A stretch of 64,000 bases of DNA from Hydractinia symbiolongicarpus (taxonomy: Eukaryota; Cnidaria; Hydrozoa; Anthoathecata; Hydractiniidae), in NCBI RefSeq assembly GCF_029227915.1, contig NC_079877.1, forward strand, positions 496,001 to 560,000, read 5' to 3'. This document shows positions 49,274 to 62,471 of this stretch, one piece after another (within the stretch, counting starts at the first letter, position 1; each line of letters begins with the position of its first letter). The translations under genes and the position numbers were made by a program. Below the pieces are notes generated by a model. That model saw only the letters and a list, made by a program, of their open reading frames with translations. It searched no databases and had not been told where the DNA came from.

Positions 49274-51303
49274 AAACTCATTTCCCGAACGATTTTTTAA
49301 ATTATTTTTTCACTACTAAAACGCTAAGACTTGTAGTTTTCAAAAATGTTTTAATTTTTGATGAGACGCTGAATAAAAAAAGTTTAATCGCCGGCAAACT
49401 AAAACCCGCGATTTCGCGTAAATCCCGGACTCGGCCTGTATAGTCAAAAGTATACAAAGAAAGTACCCTGCGAGTAAACTCATTTCCAGAACGATTTTTT
49501 AAATTATCTTTTCACCACTAAAACGCATGAGACTTGTAGTTTTTAAAAAATCTTTTCATTTTTGATGAGACGCTGAATAAAAGAAGTTTAATCGCCGGCA
49601 AACGAAAACCCGCGAATTCCCGTAAATCCCGGACTCGGCCCGTATAGTTAAAAGTATACAAAGAAAGTACTCAGGGAGTAAACTCATTTCCAGAACGATT
49701 TTTTAAATTATTTTTTCGCCACTAAAACGCATGAGACTTGTAGTTTTCAAAAATGTTTTCATTTTTGATGAGACGCTTAATGAAAGAGGTTTAATCGCCG
49801 GCAAACGAAAACTAGCGATTTCCCGTAAATCCAGAGCTAGGCCCGTTTAGCCAAAGGTATACAAAGAAACTACCCAGGGAGTAAACTCATTTCCCGAACG
49901 ATTTTTTCAATTATTTTTTCACCACTAAAACGCATGAGACTTGTAGTTTTTAAAAATGTTTTCATTTTTGATGAGACGCTGAATAAAAGAAGTTTAATCG
50001 CCGGCAAACTAAAACCCGCGATTTCCCGTAAATCCCGCGCTTGGCCCGTATAGTCGAATATATACAAAGAAAGTACCCTGTGAGTAAACTCATTTCCATA
50101 ACGATTTTTTAAATTATCTTTTCATCACTAAAACGCATGAGACTCGTTGTTTTCAAAAATGTTTTTATTTTTGATGAGACGCGGAATAAAAGAAGTTTAA
50201 TCGCTGGCAAACGAAAACCCGCGATTTCTCGTAAATCCCGGACTCGGCCCGTATAGTCAAAAGTATAAAAAGAAACTACCCAGGGAGTAAACTCATTTCC
50301 CGAACGATTTTTTCAATTATTTTTTCACCACTAAAACGCATAAGACTTGTAGTTTTAAAAAATGTTTTCATTTTTGATGAGACGCTGAATAAAAGAAGTT
50401 TAATCGCCGGCAAACGAAAACCCGCGATTTCCCGTAAATCCCGGACTCCGCCCGAATAGTCAAAAGTATACAGAGATAGTACCCAGGAAGTAAACTCATT
50501 TCCCGAACGATTTTTTAAATTATCTTTTCACTACTAAAACGTACGAGACTTGTAGTTTTCAAAAATGTTTTCATTTTTGATGAGACGCTGAATAAAAGAT
50601 GTTTAATCGCCGGCAAACGAAAACCCGCGAATTCCCGTAAATCCCGGACTCGGCCCGTATAGCCAAAGATATACAAAGAAAGTACCCAGGGAGTAAACTC
50701 ATTTACCGAACGATTTTTTAAATTATTTTTTCAACACTAAAACGCATGAGACTTGTAGTTTTTAAAAGAGGTTTTTATTTTTGATGAGACGCTGAATAAA
50801 AGAAGTTTAATCGCCGGCAAACGAAAACCCGCGATTTGCCGTAAATCTCGGACTCGGCCCATATAGTCAAAAGTATACAGAGATAGTACCCAGGAAGTAA
50901 ACTCATTTCCCGAACGATTTTTTAAATTATTTTTTCGCCACTATAACGCGTGAGACTTGTAGTTTTCAAAAATGTTTTCATTTTTGATGAGACGCTTAAT
51001 GAAAGAGGTTTAATCGCCGGCAAACGAAAACTAGCAATTTCCCGTAAATCCCGAGTTAGGCCCGTATAGTCGAATGTATACAAAGAAAGTACCCAGGGAG
51101 TAAACTCATTTCCCAAACGATTTTTTAAATTATTTTTTCACCACTAAAACGCTAAGACTTGTAGTTTTCAAAAATGTTTTCATTTTTGATGAGACGCTGA
51201 ATAAAAAAAGTTTAATCGCCGGCAAACTAAAACCCGCGATTTCGCGTAAATCCCGGACTCGGCCTGTATAGTCAAAAGTATACAAAGAAAGTACCCTGCG
51301 AGT
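49274..51303 (+). repeat. Mixed units, several one-base length variants
   Basis: Units at 49274 and 51102 each lack a base (ACGCTAAGAC). Unit 49476 has the AAAAAATC insertion, and 50695 has AAAAGAGG. The sequence 49680-50491 repeats subtypes of the 14-unit block (GTTTAGCC, CCGCGCTTGG, CATCACT, TTTTAAAAAATG). Unit 50492 is the first right-hand member of the CACTACTAAAACGTACGAG subtype after 33230. Confidence 0.7.
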
Positions 51304-52929
51304 AAACTCATTTTCAGAACGATTTTTTAAATTATCTTTTCACCACTAAAACGCATGAGACTTGTAGTTTTTAAAAAATCTTTTCTTTTTTGATGAGACG
51401 CTGAATAAAAGAAGTTTAATCGCCGGCAAACGAAAACCCGCAAATTCCCGTAAATCCCGGACTCGGCCCGTATAGCCAAAGGTATACAAAGAAAGTACCC
51501 AGGGAGTAAACTCATTTACCGAACGATTTTTTTAATTAATTTTTCAACACTAAAACGCATGAGACTTGTAGTTTTTAAAAAAGGTTTTTATTTTTGATGA
51601 GACGCTGAATAAAAGAAGTTTAATCGCCGGCAAACGAAAACCCGCGATTTGCCGTAAATCTTGGACTCGGCCCATATAGTCAAAAGTATACAGAGATAGT
51701 ACCCAGGAAGTAAACTCATTTCCCGAACGATTTTTTAAATTATTTTTTCGCCACTATAACGCGTGAGACTTGTAGTTTTCAAAAATGTTTTCATTTTTGA
51801 TGAGACGCTTAATGAAAGAGGTTTAATCGCCGGCAAACGAAAACTAGCGATTTCCCGTAAATCCCGAGTTAGGCCCGTATAGTCGAATGTATACAAAGAA
51901 AGTACCCAGGGAGTAAACTCATTTCCCGAACGATTTTTTAAATTATTTTTTCACCACTAAAACGCATGAGACTTGTAGTTTTCAAAAATGTTTTCATTTT
52001 TGATGAGACGCTGAATAAAAAAAGTTTAATCGCCGGCAAACTAAAACCCGCGATTTCCCGTAAATCCCGGACTCGGCCTGTATAGTCAAAAGTATACAAA
52101 GAAAGTACCCTGCGAGTAAACTCATTTCCAGAACGATTTTTTAAATTATCTTTTCACCACTAAAACGCATGAGACTTGTAGTTTTCAAAAATGTTTTCAT
52201 TTTTGATGAGACGCTGAATAAAAGAAGTTTAATCGCCGGCAAACGAAAACCCGCGAGTTCCCGTAAATCTCGGACTCGGCCCGTATAGCCAAATGTATAC
52301 AAAGAAAGTATCCAGAAAGTAAACTCATTTCCCGAACGATTTTTTCAATTATTTTTTCACCACTAAAACGCATGAGACTTGTAGTTTTCAAAAATGTTTT
52401 CATTTTTGATGAGACGCTGAATAAAAGAAATTTAATCGCCGGCAAACTAAAACCCGCGATTTCCCGTAAATACCGCGCTTGGCCCGTATAGTCAAAAGTA
52501 TACAAAGAAACTACCCAGGGAGTAAACTCATTTCTCGAACGATTTTTTCAATTATTTTTTCACCACTAAAACGCATAAGACTTGTAGTTTTCAAAAATGT
52601 TTTCATTTTTGATGAGACGCTGAATAAAAGAAGTTTAACCGCCGGCAAACGAAAACCAGCGATTTCCCGTAAATCCCGGACTCGGCCCGTATAGTCAAAA
52701 GTATACAAAGAAAGTACTCAGGGAGTAAACTCATTTCCAGAACGATTTTTTAAATTATTTTTTCGCCACTAAAACGCATGAGACTTGTAGTTTTCAAAAA
52801 TGTTTTCATTTTTGATGAGACGCTTAATGAAAGAGGTTTAATCGCCGGCAAACGAAAACTAGCGATTTCCCGTAAATCCCGAGCTAGGCCCGTTTAGCCA
52901 AAGGTATACAAAAAAACTACCCAGGGAGT
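51304..52929 (+). repeat. 8-unit module, first of three copies
   Basis: The order is AAAAAATC unit, AAAAAAGG unit, S, T, P, Q, CATAAG unit, GCTTAATGAAAG unit. The module recurs at 56787-58410 (27 units downstream) and, for its first seven units, at 60034-61455 (a further 16 units). In all three copies the Q unit is followed by TTTTTTCAATT with CATAAG and AACCAGCG. Confidence 0.82.
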
Positions 52930-54148
52930 AAACTCATTTCCCGAACGATTTTTTCAATTATTTTTTCACCACTAAAACGCATGAGACTTGTAGTTTTCAA
53001 AAATGTTTTCATTTTTGATGAGACGCTGAATAAAAGAAGTTTAATCGCCGGCAAACTAAAACCCGCGATTTCCCGTAAATCCCACGCTTGGCCCGTATAG
53101 TCGAATATATACAAAGAAAGTACCCTGTGAGTAAACTCATTTCCATAACGATTTTTTAAATTATCTTTTCACCACTAAAACGCATGAGACTCGTAGTTTT
53201 CAAAAATGTTTTCATTTTTGATGAGACGTGGAATAAAAGAATTTTAATCGCTGGCAAACGAAAACCCGCGATTTCCCGTAAATCCCGGACTCGGCCCGTA
53301 TAGTCAAAAGTATACAAAGAAACTACCCAGGGAGTAAACTCATTTCCCGAACGATTTTTTCAATTATTTTTTCACCACTAAAACGCATAAGACTTGTTGT
53401 TTTCAAAAATGTTTTCATTTTTGATGAGACGCTGAATAAAAGAAGTTTAATCGCCGGCAAACGAAAACCCGCGATTTCCCGTAAATCCCGGACTCGGCCC
53501 GAATAGTCAAAAGTATACAGAGATAGTACCCAGAAAGTAAACTCATTTCCCGAACGATTTTTTAAATTATCTGTTCACTACTAAAACGTACGAGACTTGT
53601 AGTTCTCAAAAATGTTTTCATTTTTGATGAGACGCTGAATAAAAGATGTTTAATCGCCGGCAAACGAAAACCCGCGAATTCCCGTAAATCTTGGACATCG
53701 GCCCGTATAGCCAAAGGTATACAAAGAAAGTACCCAGGGAGTAAACTCATTTCCCGAACAATTTTTTAAATTATTTTTTCGCCACTAAAACGCATGAGAC
53801 TTGTAGTTTTCAAAAATGTTTTCATTTTTGATGAGACGCTTAATGAAAGAGGTTTAATCGCCGGCAAACGAAAACTAGCGATTTCCCGTAAATCCCGAGC
53901 TAGGCCCGTTTAGCCAAAGGTATACAAAGAAACTACCCAGGGAGTAAACTCATTTCCCGAACAATTTTTTCAATTATTTTTTCACCACTAAAACGCATGA
54001 GACTTGTAGTTTTCAAAAATGTTTTCATTTTTGATGAGACGCTGAATAAAAGAAGTTTAATCGCCGGCAAACCAAAACCCGCGATTTCCCGTAAATACCG
54101 CGCTTGGCCCGTATAGTCGAATATATACAAAGAAAGTGCCCTGTGAGT
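52930..54148 (+). repeat. Six mixed satellite units
   Basis: Subtypes from the 14-unit block continue (CACGCTTGG, CTCGTAG with GACGTGG, CATAAGACTTGTTG, CACTACTAAAACGTACG). Unit 53539-53742 has a one-base insertion (GGACATCGGCC near 53695). No repeated order is visible inside. Confidence 0.65.
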
Positions 54149-55366
54149 AAACTCATTTCCATAACGATTTTTTAAATTATCTTTTCACCACTAAAACGCA
54201 TAAGACTTGTTGTTTTCAAAAATGTTTTCATTTTTGATGAGACGCTGAATAAAAGACGTTTAATCGCCGGCAAACGAAAACCCGCGATTTCCCGTAAATC
54301 CCGGACTCGGCCCGAATAGTCAAAAATATACAGAGATAGTACCCAGGAAGTAAACTCATTTCCCGAACGATTTTTTAAATTATCTTTTCACTACTAAAAC
54401 GTACGAGACTTGTAGTTCTCAAAAATGTTTTCATTTTTGATGAGACGCTGAATAAAAGATGTTTAATCGCCGGCAAACGAAAACCCGCGAATTCCCGTAA
54501 ATACCGCGCTTGGCCCGTATAGTCGAATATATACAAAGAAAGTGCCCTGTGAGTAAACTCATTTCCATAACGATTTTTTAAATTATTTTTTCACCACTAA
54601 AACGCATAAGACTTGTTGTTTTCAAAAATGTTTTCATTTTTGATGAGACGCTGAATAAAAGACGTTTAATCGCCGGCAAACCAAAACCCGCGATTTCCCG
54701 TAAATACCGCGCTTGGCCCGTATAGTCGAATATATACAAAGAAAGTGCCCTGTGAGTAAACTCATTTCCATAACGATTTTTTAAATTATTTTTTCACCAC
54801 TAAAACGCATAAGACTTGTTGTTTTCAAAAATGTTTTCATTTTTGATGAGACGCTGAATAAAAGACGTTTAATCGCCGGCAAACGAAAACCCGCGATTTC
54901 CCGTAAATCCCGGACTCGGCCCGAATAGTCAAAAATATACAGAGATAGTACCCAGGAAGTAAACTCATTTCCCGAACGATTTTTTAAATTATCTTTTCAC
55001 TACTAAAACGTACGAGACTTGTAGTTCTCAAAAATGTTTTCATTTTTGATGAGACGCTGAATAAAAGATGTTTAATCGCCGGCAAACGAAAACCCGCGAA
55101 TTCCCGTAAATCTTGGAGTCGGCCCGTATAGCCAAAGGTATACAAAGAAAGTACACAGGGAGTAAACTCATTTCCCGAACGATTTTTTAAATTATTTTTT
55201 CAACACTAAAACGCCTGAGACTTGTAGTTTTCAAAAATGTTTTTATTTTTGATGAGACGCTGAATAAAAGAAGTTTAATCGCCGGCAAACAAAAACCCAC
55301 GATTTCCCGTAAATTCCGGACTCGGCCCGTATAGTTAAAAGTATACAGAGATAGTACCCAGGAAGT
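54149..55366 (+). repeat. Tandem 3-unit (609-bp) repeat
   Basis: Units at 54149 and 54352 recur at 54758 and 54961 at an offset of 609 bp. Markers are ACTTGTTGTTTTC, CCCGAATAGTCAAAAATATAC and CACTACTAAAACGTACGAG followed by TTCTCAAAAATG. The middle unit (54555) is a blend of the outer two, with AAACCAAAACCCGCG and TACCGCGCTTGG. Confidence 0.8.
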
Positions 55367-56786
55367 AAATTCATTTCCCGAACGATTTTTTAAATTATCT
55401 TTTCACTACTAAAACGCATGAGACTTGTAGTTTTCAAAAATGTTTTCATTTTTGATGAGACGCTTAATGAAAGAGGTTTAATCGCCGGCAAACGAAAACT
55501 AGCGATTTCCCGTAAATCCCGAGCTAGGCCCGTTTAGCCAAAGGTATACAAAGAAACTACCCAGGGAGTAAACTCATTTCTCGAACGATTTTTTCAATTA
55601 TTTTTTCACCACTAAAACGCATGAGACTTGTAGTTTTCAAAAATGTTTTCATTTTTGATGAGACGCTGAATAAAAGAAGTTTAATCACCGGCAAACTAAA
55701 ACCCGCGATTTCCCGTAAATCCCGCGCTTGGCCCGTATAGTCGAATATATACAAAGAAAGTACCCTGTGAGTAAACTCATTTCCATAACGATTTTTTAAA
55801 TTATCTTTTCACCACTAAAACGCATGAGACTCGTATTTTTCAAAAATGTTTTTATTTTTGATGAGACGCGGAATAAAAGAAGTTTAATCGCCGGCAAACA
55901 AAAACCCGCGATTTCCCGTAAATCCCGGACTCGGCCCGTATAGTTAAAAGTATACAGAGATAGTACCCAGGAAGTAAATTCATTTCCCGAACGATTTTTT
56001 AAATTATCTTTTCACTACTAAAACGCACGAGACTTGTAGTTCTCAAAAATGTTTTCATTTTGGATGAGACGCTGAATAAAAGAAGTTTAATCGCCGGCAA
56101 ACGAAAACCAGCGATTTCCCGTAAATCCCGGACTCGGCCCGTATAGTCAAAAGTATACAAAGAATGTACTCAGGGAGTAAACTCATTTCCAGAACGATTT
56201 TTTAAATTATTTTTTCGCCACTAAAACGCGTGAGACTTGTAGTTTTCAAAAATGTTTTCATTTTTGATAAGACGCTGAATAAAAGAAGTTTAATCACCGG
56301 CAAACAAAAACCCGCGAATTCTCGTAAATCCCGGACTCGGCCTGTATAGCCAAAAGTACACAAAGAAAGTATCCAGGAAGTAAACTCATTTCCCGAACGA
56401 TTTTTTAAATTATTTTTTCACCACTAAAACGCATGAGACTTGTAGTTTTCAAAAATGTTTTCATTTTTGATGAGACGCTGAATAAAAGAAGTTTAATCGC
56501 CGGCAAACGAAAACCCGCGATTTCCCGTAAATCCCGGACTCCGCCCGAATAGTCAAAAGTATACAGAGATAGTACCCAGGAAGTAAACTCATTTCCCGAA
56601 CGATTTTTTAAATTATCTTTTCACTACTAAAACGTACGAGACTTGTAGTTTTCAAAAAGTTTTCATTTTTGATGAGACGCTGAATAAAAGATGTTTAATT
56701 GCCGGCAAACGAAAACCCGCGAATTCCCGTAAATCCCGGACTCGGCCCGTATAGCCAAAAGTATACAAAGAAAGTATCCAGGAAGT
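55367..56786 (+). repeat. Seven mixed units, partly repeated 16 units downstream
   Basis: Units 55976-56178 and 56179-56381 match 59223-59425 and 59426-59628 (CACTACTAAAACGCACG, CATTTTGGATGAG, AATGTACTCAGG, TTGATAAGACG). The unit at 56585 lacks a base (CAAAAAGTTTTC). Flanking units differ between the copies, so the 16-unit relationship is mosaic. Confidence 0.7.
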
Positions 56787-58410
56787 AAACTCATTTCCCG
56801 AACGATTTTTTAAATTATTTTTCACCACTAAAACGCATGAGACTTTTAGTTTTTAAAAAATCTTTTCAATTTTGATGAGACGCTGAATAAAAAAAGTTTA
56901 ATCGCCGGCAAACGAAAACCCGCGAATTCCCGTAAATCCCGGACTCGGCCCGTATAGCCAAAGGTATACAAAGAAAGTACCCAGGGAGTAAACTCATTTC
57001 CCGAACGATTTTTTAAATTTTTTTTTCAACACTAAAACGCATGAGACTTGTAGTTTTTAAAAAAGGTTTTTATTTTTGATGAGACGCTGAATAAAAGAAG
57101 TTTAATCGCCGGCAAACGAAAACCCGCGATTTGCCGTAAATCTCGGACTCGGCCCATATAGCCAAAAGTATACAGAGATAGTACCCAGGAAGTAAACTCA
57201 TTTCCCGAACGATTTTTTAAATTATTTTTTCGCCACGATAACGCGTGAGACTTGTAGTTTTCTAAAATGTTTTCATTTTTGATGAGACGCTTAATGAAAG
57301 AGGTTTAATCGCCGGCAAACAAAAACTAGCGATTTCCCGTAAATCCCGAGTTAGGCCCGTATAGTCGAATGTATACAAAGAAAGTACCCAGGGAGTAAAC
57401 TCATTTCCCGAACGATTTTTTAAATTATTTTTTCACCACTAAAACGCATGAGACTTGTAGTTTTCAAAAATGTTTTCATTTTTGATGAGACGCTGAATAA
57501 AAAAAGTTTATTCGCCCTCAAACTAAAACCCGCGATTTCGCGTAAATCCCGGACTCGGCCTGTATAGTCAAAAGTATACAAAGAAAGTACCCTGCGAGTA
57601 AACTCATTTCCAGAACGATTTTTTAAATTATCTTTTCACCACTAAAACGCATGAGACTTGTAGTTTTCAAAAATGTTTTCATTTTTGATGAGACGCTGAA
57701 TAAAAGAAGTTTAATCGCCGGAAACGAAAACCCGCGAATTCCCGTAAATCTCGGACTCGGCCCGTATAGCCAAAAGTATACAAAGAAAGAATCCAGGAAG
57801 TAAACTCATTTCCCGAACGATTTTTTCAATTATTTTTTCACCACTAAAACGCATGAGACTTGTAGTTTTCAAAAATGTTTTCATTTTTGATGAGACGCTG
57901 AATAAAAGAAGTTTAATCGCCGGCAAACTAAAACCCGCGATCTCCCGTAAATCCCGCGCTTGGCCCGTATAGTCAAAAGTATACAAAGAAACTACCCAGG
58001 GAGTAAACTCATTTCCCGAACGATTTTTTCAATTATTTTTTCACCACTAAAACGCATAAGACTTGTAGTTTTCAAAAATGTTTTCATTTTTGATGAGACG
58101 CTGAATAAAAGAAGTTTAATCGCCGGCAAACGAAAACCAGCGATTTCCCGTAAATCCCGGACTCGGCCCGTATAGTCAAAAGTATACAAAGAAAGTACTC
58201 AGGGAGTAAACTCATTTCCAGAACGATTTTTTAAATTATTTTTTCGCCACTAAAACGCATGAGACTTGTAGTTTTCAAAAATGTTTTCATTTTTGATGAG
58301 ACGCTTAATGAAAGAGGTTTAATCGCCGGCAAACGAAAACTAGCGATTTCTCGTAAATCCCGAGCTAGGCCCGTTTAGCCAAAGGTATACAAAGAAACTA
58401 CCCAGGGAGT
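56787..58410 (+). repeat. 8-unit module, second copy
   Basis: It follows the order of 51304-52929. Copy-specific changes are TTTTCAATTTTGATG, AAATTTTTTTTTCAAC, CACGATAACGCG, TTCGCCCTCAAAC and a one-base deletion in GCCGGAAACG near 57720. The first unit also lacks one T in its T6 run near 56820. Confidence 0.8.
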
Positions 58411-60033
58411 AAACTCATTTCCCGAACGATTTTTTCAATTATTTTTTCACCACTAAAACGCATGAGACTTGTAGTTTTCAAAAATGTTTTCATTTTTGAT
58501 GAGACGCTGAATAAAAGAAGTTTAATCGCCGGCAAACTAAAACCCGCGATTTCCCGTAAATCCCGCGCTTGGCCCGTATAGTCGAATATATACAAAAAAA
58601 GTACCCTGTGAGTAAACTCATTTCCAAAACGATTTTTTAAATTATCTTTTCACCACTAAAACGCATGAGACTCGTAGTTTTCAAAAATGTTTTCATTTTT
58701 GATGAGACGCGGAATAAAAGAAGTTTAATCGCTGGCAAACGAAAACCCGCGATTTCCCGTAAATCCCGGACTCGGCCCGTATAGTCAAAAGTATACAAAG
58801 AAACTACCCAGGGAGTAAACTCATTTCCCGAACGATTTTTTAAATTATCTTTTCACTACTAAAACGTACGAGACTTGTAGTTCTCAAAAATGTTTTCATT
58901 TTTGATGAGACGCTGAATAAAAGATGTTTAATCGCCGGCAAACGAAAACCCGCGAATTCCCGTAAATCTTGGACTCGGCCCGTATAGCCAAAGGTATACA
59001 AAGAAAGTACCCAGGGAGTAAACTCATTTCCCGAACGATTTTTTAAATTATTTTTTCAACACTAAAACGCACGAGACTTGTAGTTTTCAAAAATGTTTTT
59101 ATTTTTAATGAGACGCTGAATAAAAGAAGTTTAATCGCCGGCAAACGAAAACCCGCGATTTCCCGTAAATCCCGGACTCGGCCCGTATAGTTGAAAGTAT
59201 ACAGAGATAGTACCCAGGAAGTAAATTCATTTCCCGAACGATTTTTTAAATTATCTTTTCACTACTAAAACGCACGAGACTTGTAGTTCTCAAAAATGTT
59301 TTCATTTTGGATGAGACGCTGAATAAAAGAAGTTTAATCGCCGGCAAACGAAAACCAGCGATTTCCCGTAAATCCCGGACTCGGCCCGTATAGTCAAAAG
59401 TATACAAAGAATGTACTCAGGGAGGAAAATCATTTCCAGAACGATTTTTTAAATTATTTTTTCGCCACTAAAACGCGTGAGACTTGTAGTTCTCAAAAAT
59501 GTTTTCATTTTTGATAAGACGCTGAATAAAAGAAGTTTAATCACCGGCAAACGAAAACCCGCGAATTCCCGTAAATCCCGGACTCGGCCTGTATAGCCAA
59601 AAGTACACAAAGAAAGTATCCAGGAAGTAAACTCATTTCCCGAACGATTTTTTAAATTATTTTTTCACCACTAAAACGCATGAGACTTGTAGTTTTCAAA
59701 AATGTTTTCATTTTTGATGAGACGCTGAATAAAAGAAGTTTAATCGCCGGCAAACGAAAACCCGCGATTTCCGGTAAATCCCGGGCTTGGCCCGTATAGT
59801 CGAATATATACAAAGAAAGTACCCTGTGATTAACTCATTTCCAGAACGATTTTTTAAATTATCTTTTCACCACTAAAACGCATGAGACTTGTAGTTTTCA
59901 AAAATGTTTTCATTTTTGATGAGACGCTGAATAAAAGAAGTTTAATCGCCGGCAAACGAAAACCCGCGAATTCCCGTAAATCCCGGACTCGGCCCGTATA
60001 GCCAAAAGTATACAAAGAAAGTATCCAGGAAGT
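58411..60033 (+). repeat. Eight mixed satellite units
   Basis: Units 59020 and 59223 are of the GCACGAG subtype. The unit 59426 begins with GGAGGAAAATCATTTCC-type ends, a change from GGAGTAAACTC. The unit at 59629 ends in GATTAACTCATTT, one base short. The first three units repeat the subtypes of 52930-53335. Confidence 0.65.
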
Positions 60034-61455
60034 AAACTCATTTCCCGAACGATTTTTTAAATTATTTTTTCACCACTAAAACGCATGAGACTTGTAGTTT
60101 TTAAAAAATCTTTTCATTTTTGATGAGACGCTGAATAAAAGAAGTTTAATCGCCGGCAAACGAAAACCCGCGAATTCGCGTAAATCCCGGACTCGGCCCG
60201 TATAGCCAAAGGTATACAAAGAAAGTACCCAGGGAGTAAACTCATTTCCCGAACGATTTTTTAAATTATTTTTTCAACACTAAAACGCATGAGACTTGTA
60301 GTTTTTAAAAATGTTTTTATTATTGATGAGACGCTGAATAAAAGAAGTTTAATCGCCGGCAAACAAAAACCCGCGATTTCCCGTAAATCTCGGACTCGGC
60401 CCATATAGTCAAAAGTATACAGAGATAGTACCTAGGAAGTAAACTCATTTCCCGAACGATTTTTTAAATTATTTTTTCGCCACTATAACGCGTGAGACTT
60501 GTAGTTTTCAAAAATGTTTTCATTTTTGATGAGACGCTTAATGAAAGAGGTTTAATCGCCGGCAAACGAAAACTAGCGATTTCCCGTAAATCCCGAGTTA
60601 GGCCCGTATAGTCGAATGTATACAAAGAAAGTACCCAGGTAGTAAACTCATTTCCCGAACGATTTTTTAAATTATTTTTTCACCACTAAAACGCATGAGA
60701 CTAGTAGTTTTCAAAAATGTTTTCATTTTTGATGAGACGCTGAATAAAAAAAGTTTAATCGCCGGCAAACTAAAACCCGCGATTTCCCGTAAATCCCGGA
60801 CTCGGCCCGTATAGTCAAAAGTATACAAAGAAAGTACCCTGCGAGTAAACTCATTTCCAGAACGATTTTTTAAATCATCTTTTCACCACTAAAACGCATG
60901 AGACTTGTAGTTTTCAAAAATGTTTTCATTTTTGATGAGACGCTGAATAAAAGAAGTTTAATCGCCGGCAAACGAAAACCCGCGAATTCCCGTAAATCTC
61001 GGACTCGGCCCGTATAGCCAAAAGTATACAAAGAAAGTATCCAGGAAGTAAACTCATTTCCCGAACGATTTTTTAAATTATTTTTTCACCACTAAAACGC
61101 ATGAGACTTGTAGTTTTTAAAAATGTTTTCATTTTTGATGAGACGCTGAATAAAAGAAGTTTAATCGCCGGCAAACTAAAACCCGCGATTTCCCGTAAAT
61201 CCCGCGCTTGGCCCGTATAGTCAAAGGTATACAAAGAAACTACCCAGGGAGTAAACTCATTTCCCGAACGATTTTTTCAATTATTTTTTCACCACTAAAA
61301 CTCATAAGACTTGTAGTTTTCAAAAATGTTTTCATTTTTGATGAGACGCTGAATAAAAGAAGTTTAATCGCCGGCAAACGAAAACCAGCGATTTCCCGTA
61401 AATCCCGGACTCGGCCCGTATAGTCAAAAGTATACACAGAAAGTACTCAGGGAGT
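60034..61455 (+). repeat. 8-unit module, third copy (seven units)
   Basis: It repeats AAAAAATC, CAACACT, S, T, P, Q and CATAAG units in the order of 51304 and 56787. The second unit here lacks the AAAAAAGG insertion (AAAAATG is present), so the insertion was gained in, or converted out of, one lineage. The eighth unit (61456) is replaced by one with GCGTGAG and TTGATAAAACG. Confidence 0.8.
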
Positions 61456-62471
61456 AAACTCATTTCCAGAACGATTTTTTAAATTATTTTTTCGCCACTA
61501 AAACGCGTGAGACTTGTAGTTTTCAAAAATGTTTTCATTTTTGATAAAACGCTGAATAAAAGAAGTTTAATCACCGGCAAACGAAAACCCGCGAATTCCC
61601 GTAAATCCCGGACTCGGCCTGTATAGCCAAAAGTACACAAAGAAAGTATCCAAGAAGTAAACTCATTTCCCGAACGATTTTTTAAATTATTTTTTCACCA
61701 CTAAAACGCATGAGACTTGTAGTTTTCACAAATGTTTTCATTTTTGATGAGACGCTGAATAAAAGAAGTTTAATCGCTGGCAAACGAAAACCCGCGATTT
61801 CCCGTAAATCCCGGACTCGGCCCGTATAGTCAAAAGTATACAAAGAAACTACCCAGGGAGTAAACTCATTTCCCGAACGATTTTTTCAATTATTTTTTCA
61901 CCACTAAAACGCATAAGACTTGTAGTTTTCAAAAATGTTTTCAATTTTGATGAGACGCTGAATAAAAGAAGTTTAATCGCCAGCAAACGAAAACCAGCGA
62001 TTTTCCGTAAATCCCGGACTCGGCCCGTATAGTCAAAAGTATACAAAGAAAGTACTCAGGGAGTAAACTCATTTCCAGAACGATTTTTTAAATTATTTTT
62101 TCGCCACTAAAACGCATGAGACTTGTAGTTTTCAAAAATGTTTTCATTTTTGATGAGACGCTTAATGAAAGAGGTTTAATCGCCGGCAAACGAAAACTAG
62201 CGATTTCCCGTAAATCCCGAGCTAGGCCTGTTTAGTCGAATGTATACAAAGAAAGTACCCAGGGAGTAAACTCATTTCCCGAACGTTTTTTTAAATTATT
62301 TTTTCACCACTAAAAGGCATGAGACTTGTAGTTTTCAAAAATGTTTTCTTTTTTGATGAGACGCTTAATGAAAGAGGTTTAATTGCTGGCAAACGAAAAC
62401 CCGCGATTTCCCGTAAATCCCGGGCTTGGCCCGTACAGTCGAATGTATAAAAAAGGAAGTACCCTGTGAGT
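61456..62471 (+). repeat. Five mixed satellite units
   Basis: Units of the CACCGGC, CATAAG, GCTTAATGAAAG and GGGCTTGG subtypes. The last unit (62268-62471) is 204 bp because of GTATAAAAAAGGAAGTACC, a variant seen again in the unit 63081-63284. Confidence 0.65.

Noticed and set aside
52479-52694. Plus-strand frames of 71 codons at 52479-52694, 57960-58175 and 61208-61423
   Set aside because: They recur because the 8-unit module is repeated three times. They overlap minus-strand frames of the same units and have no sign of being genes.
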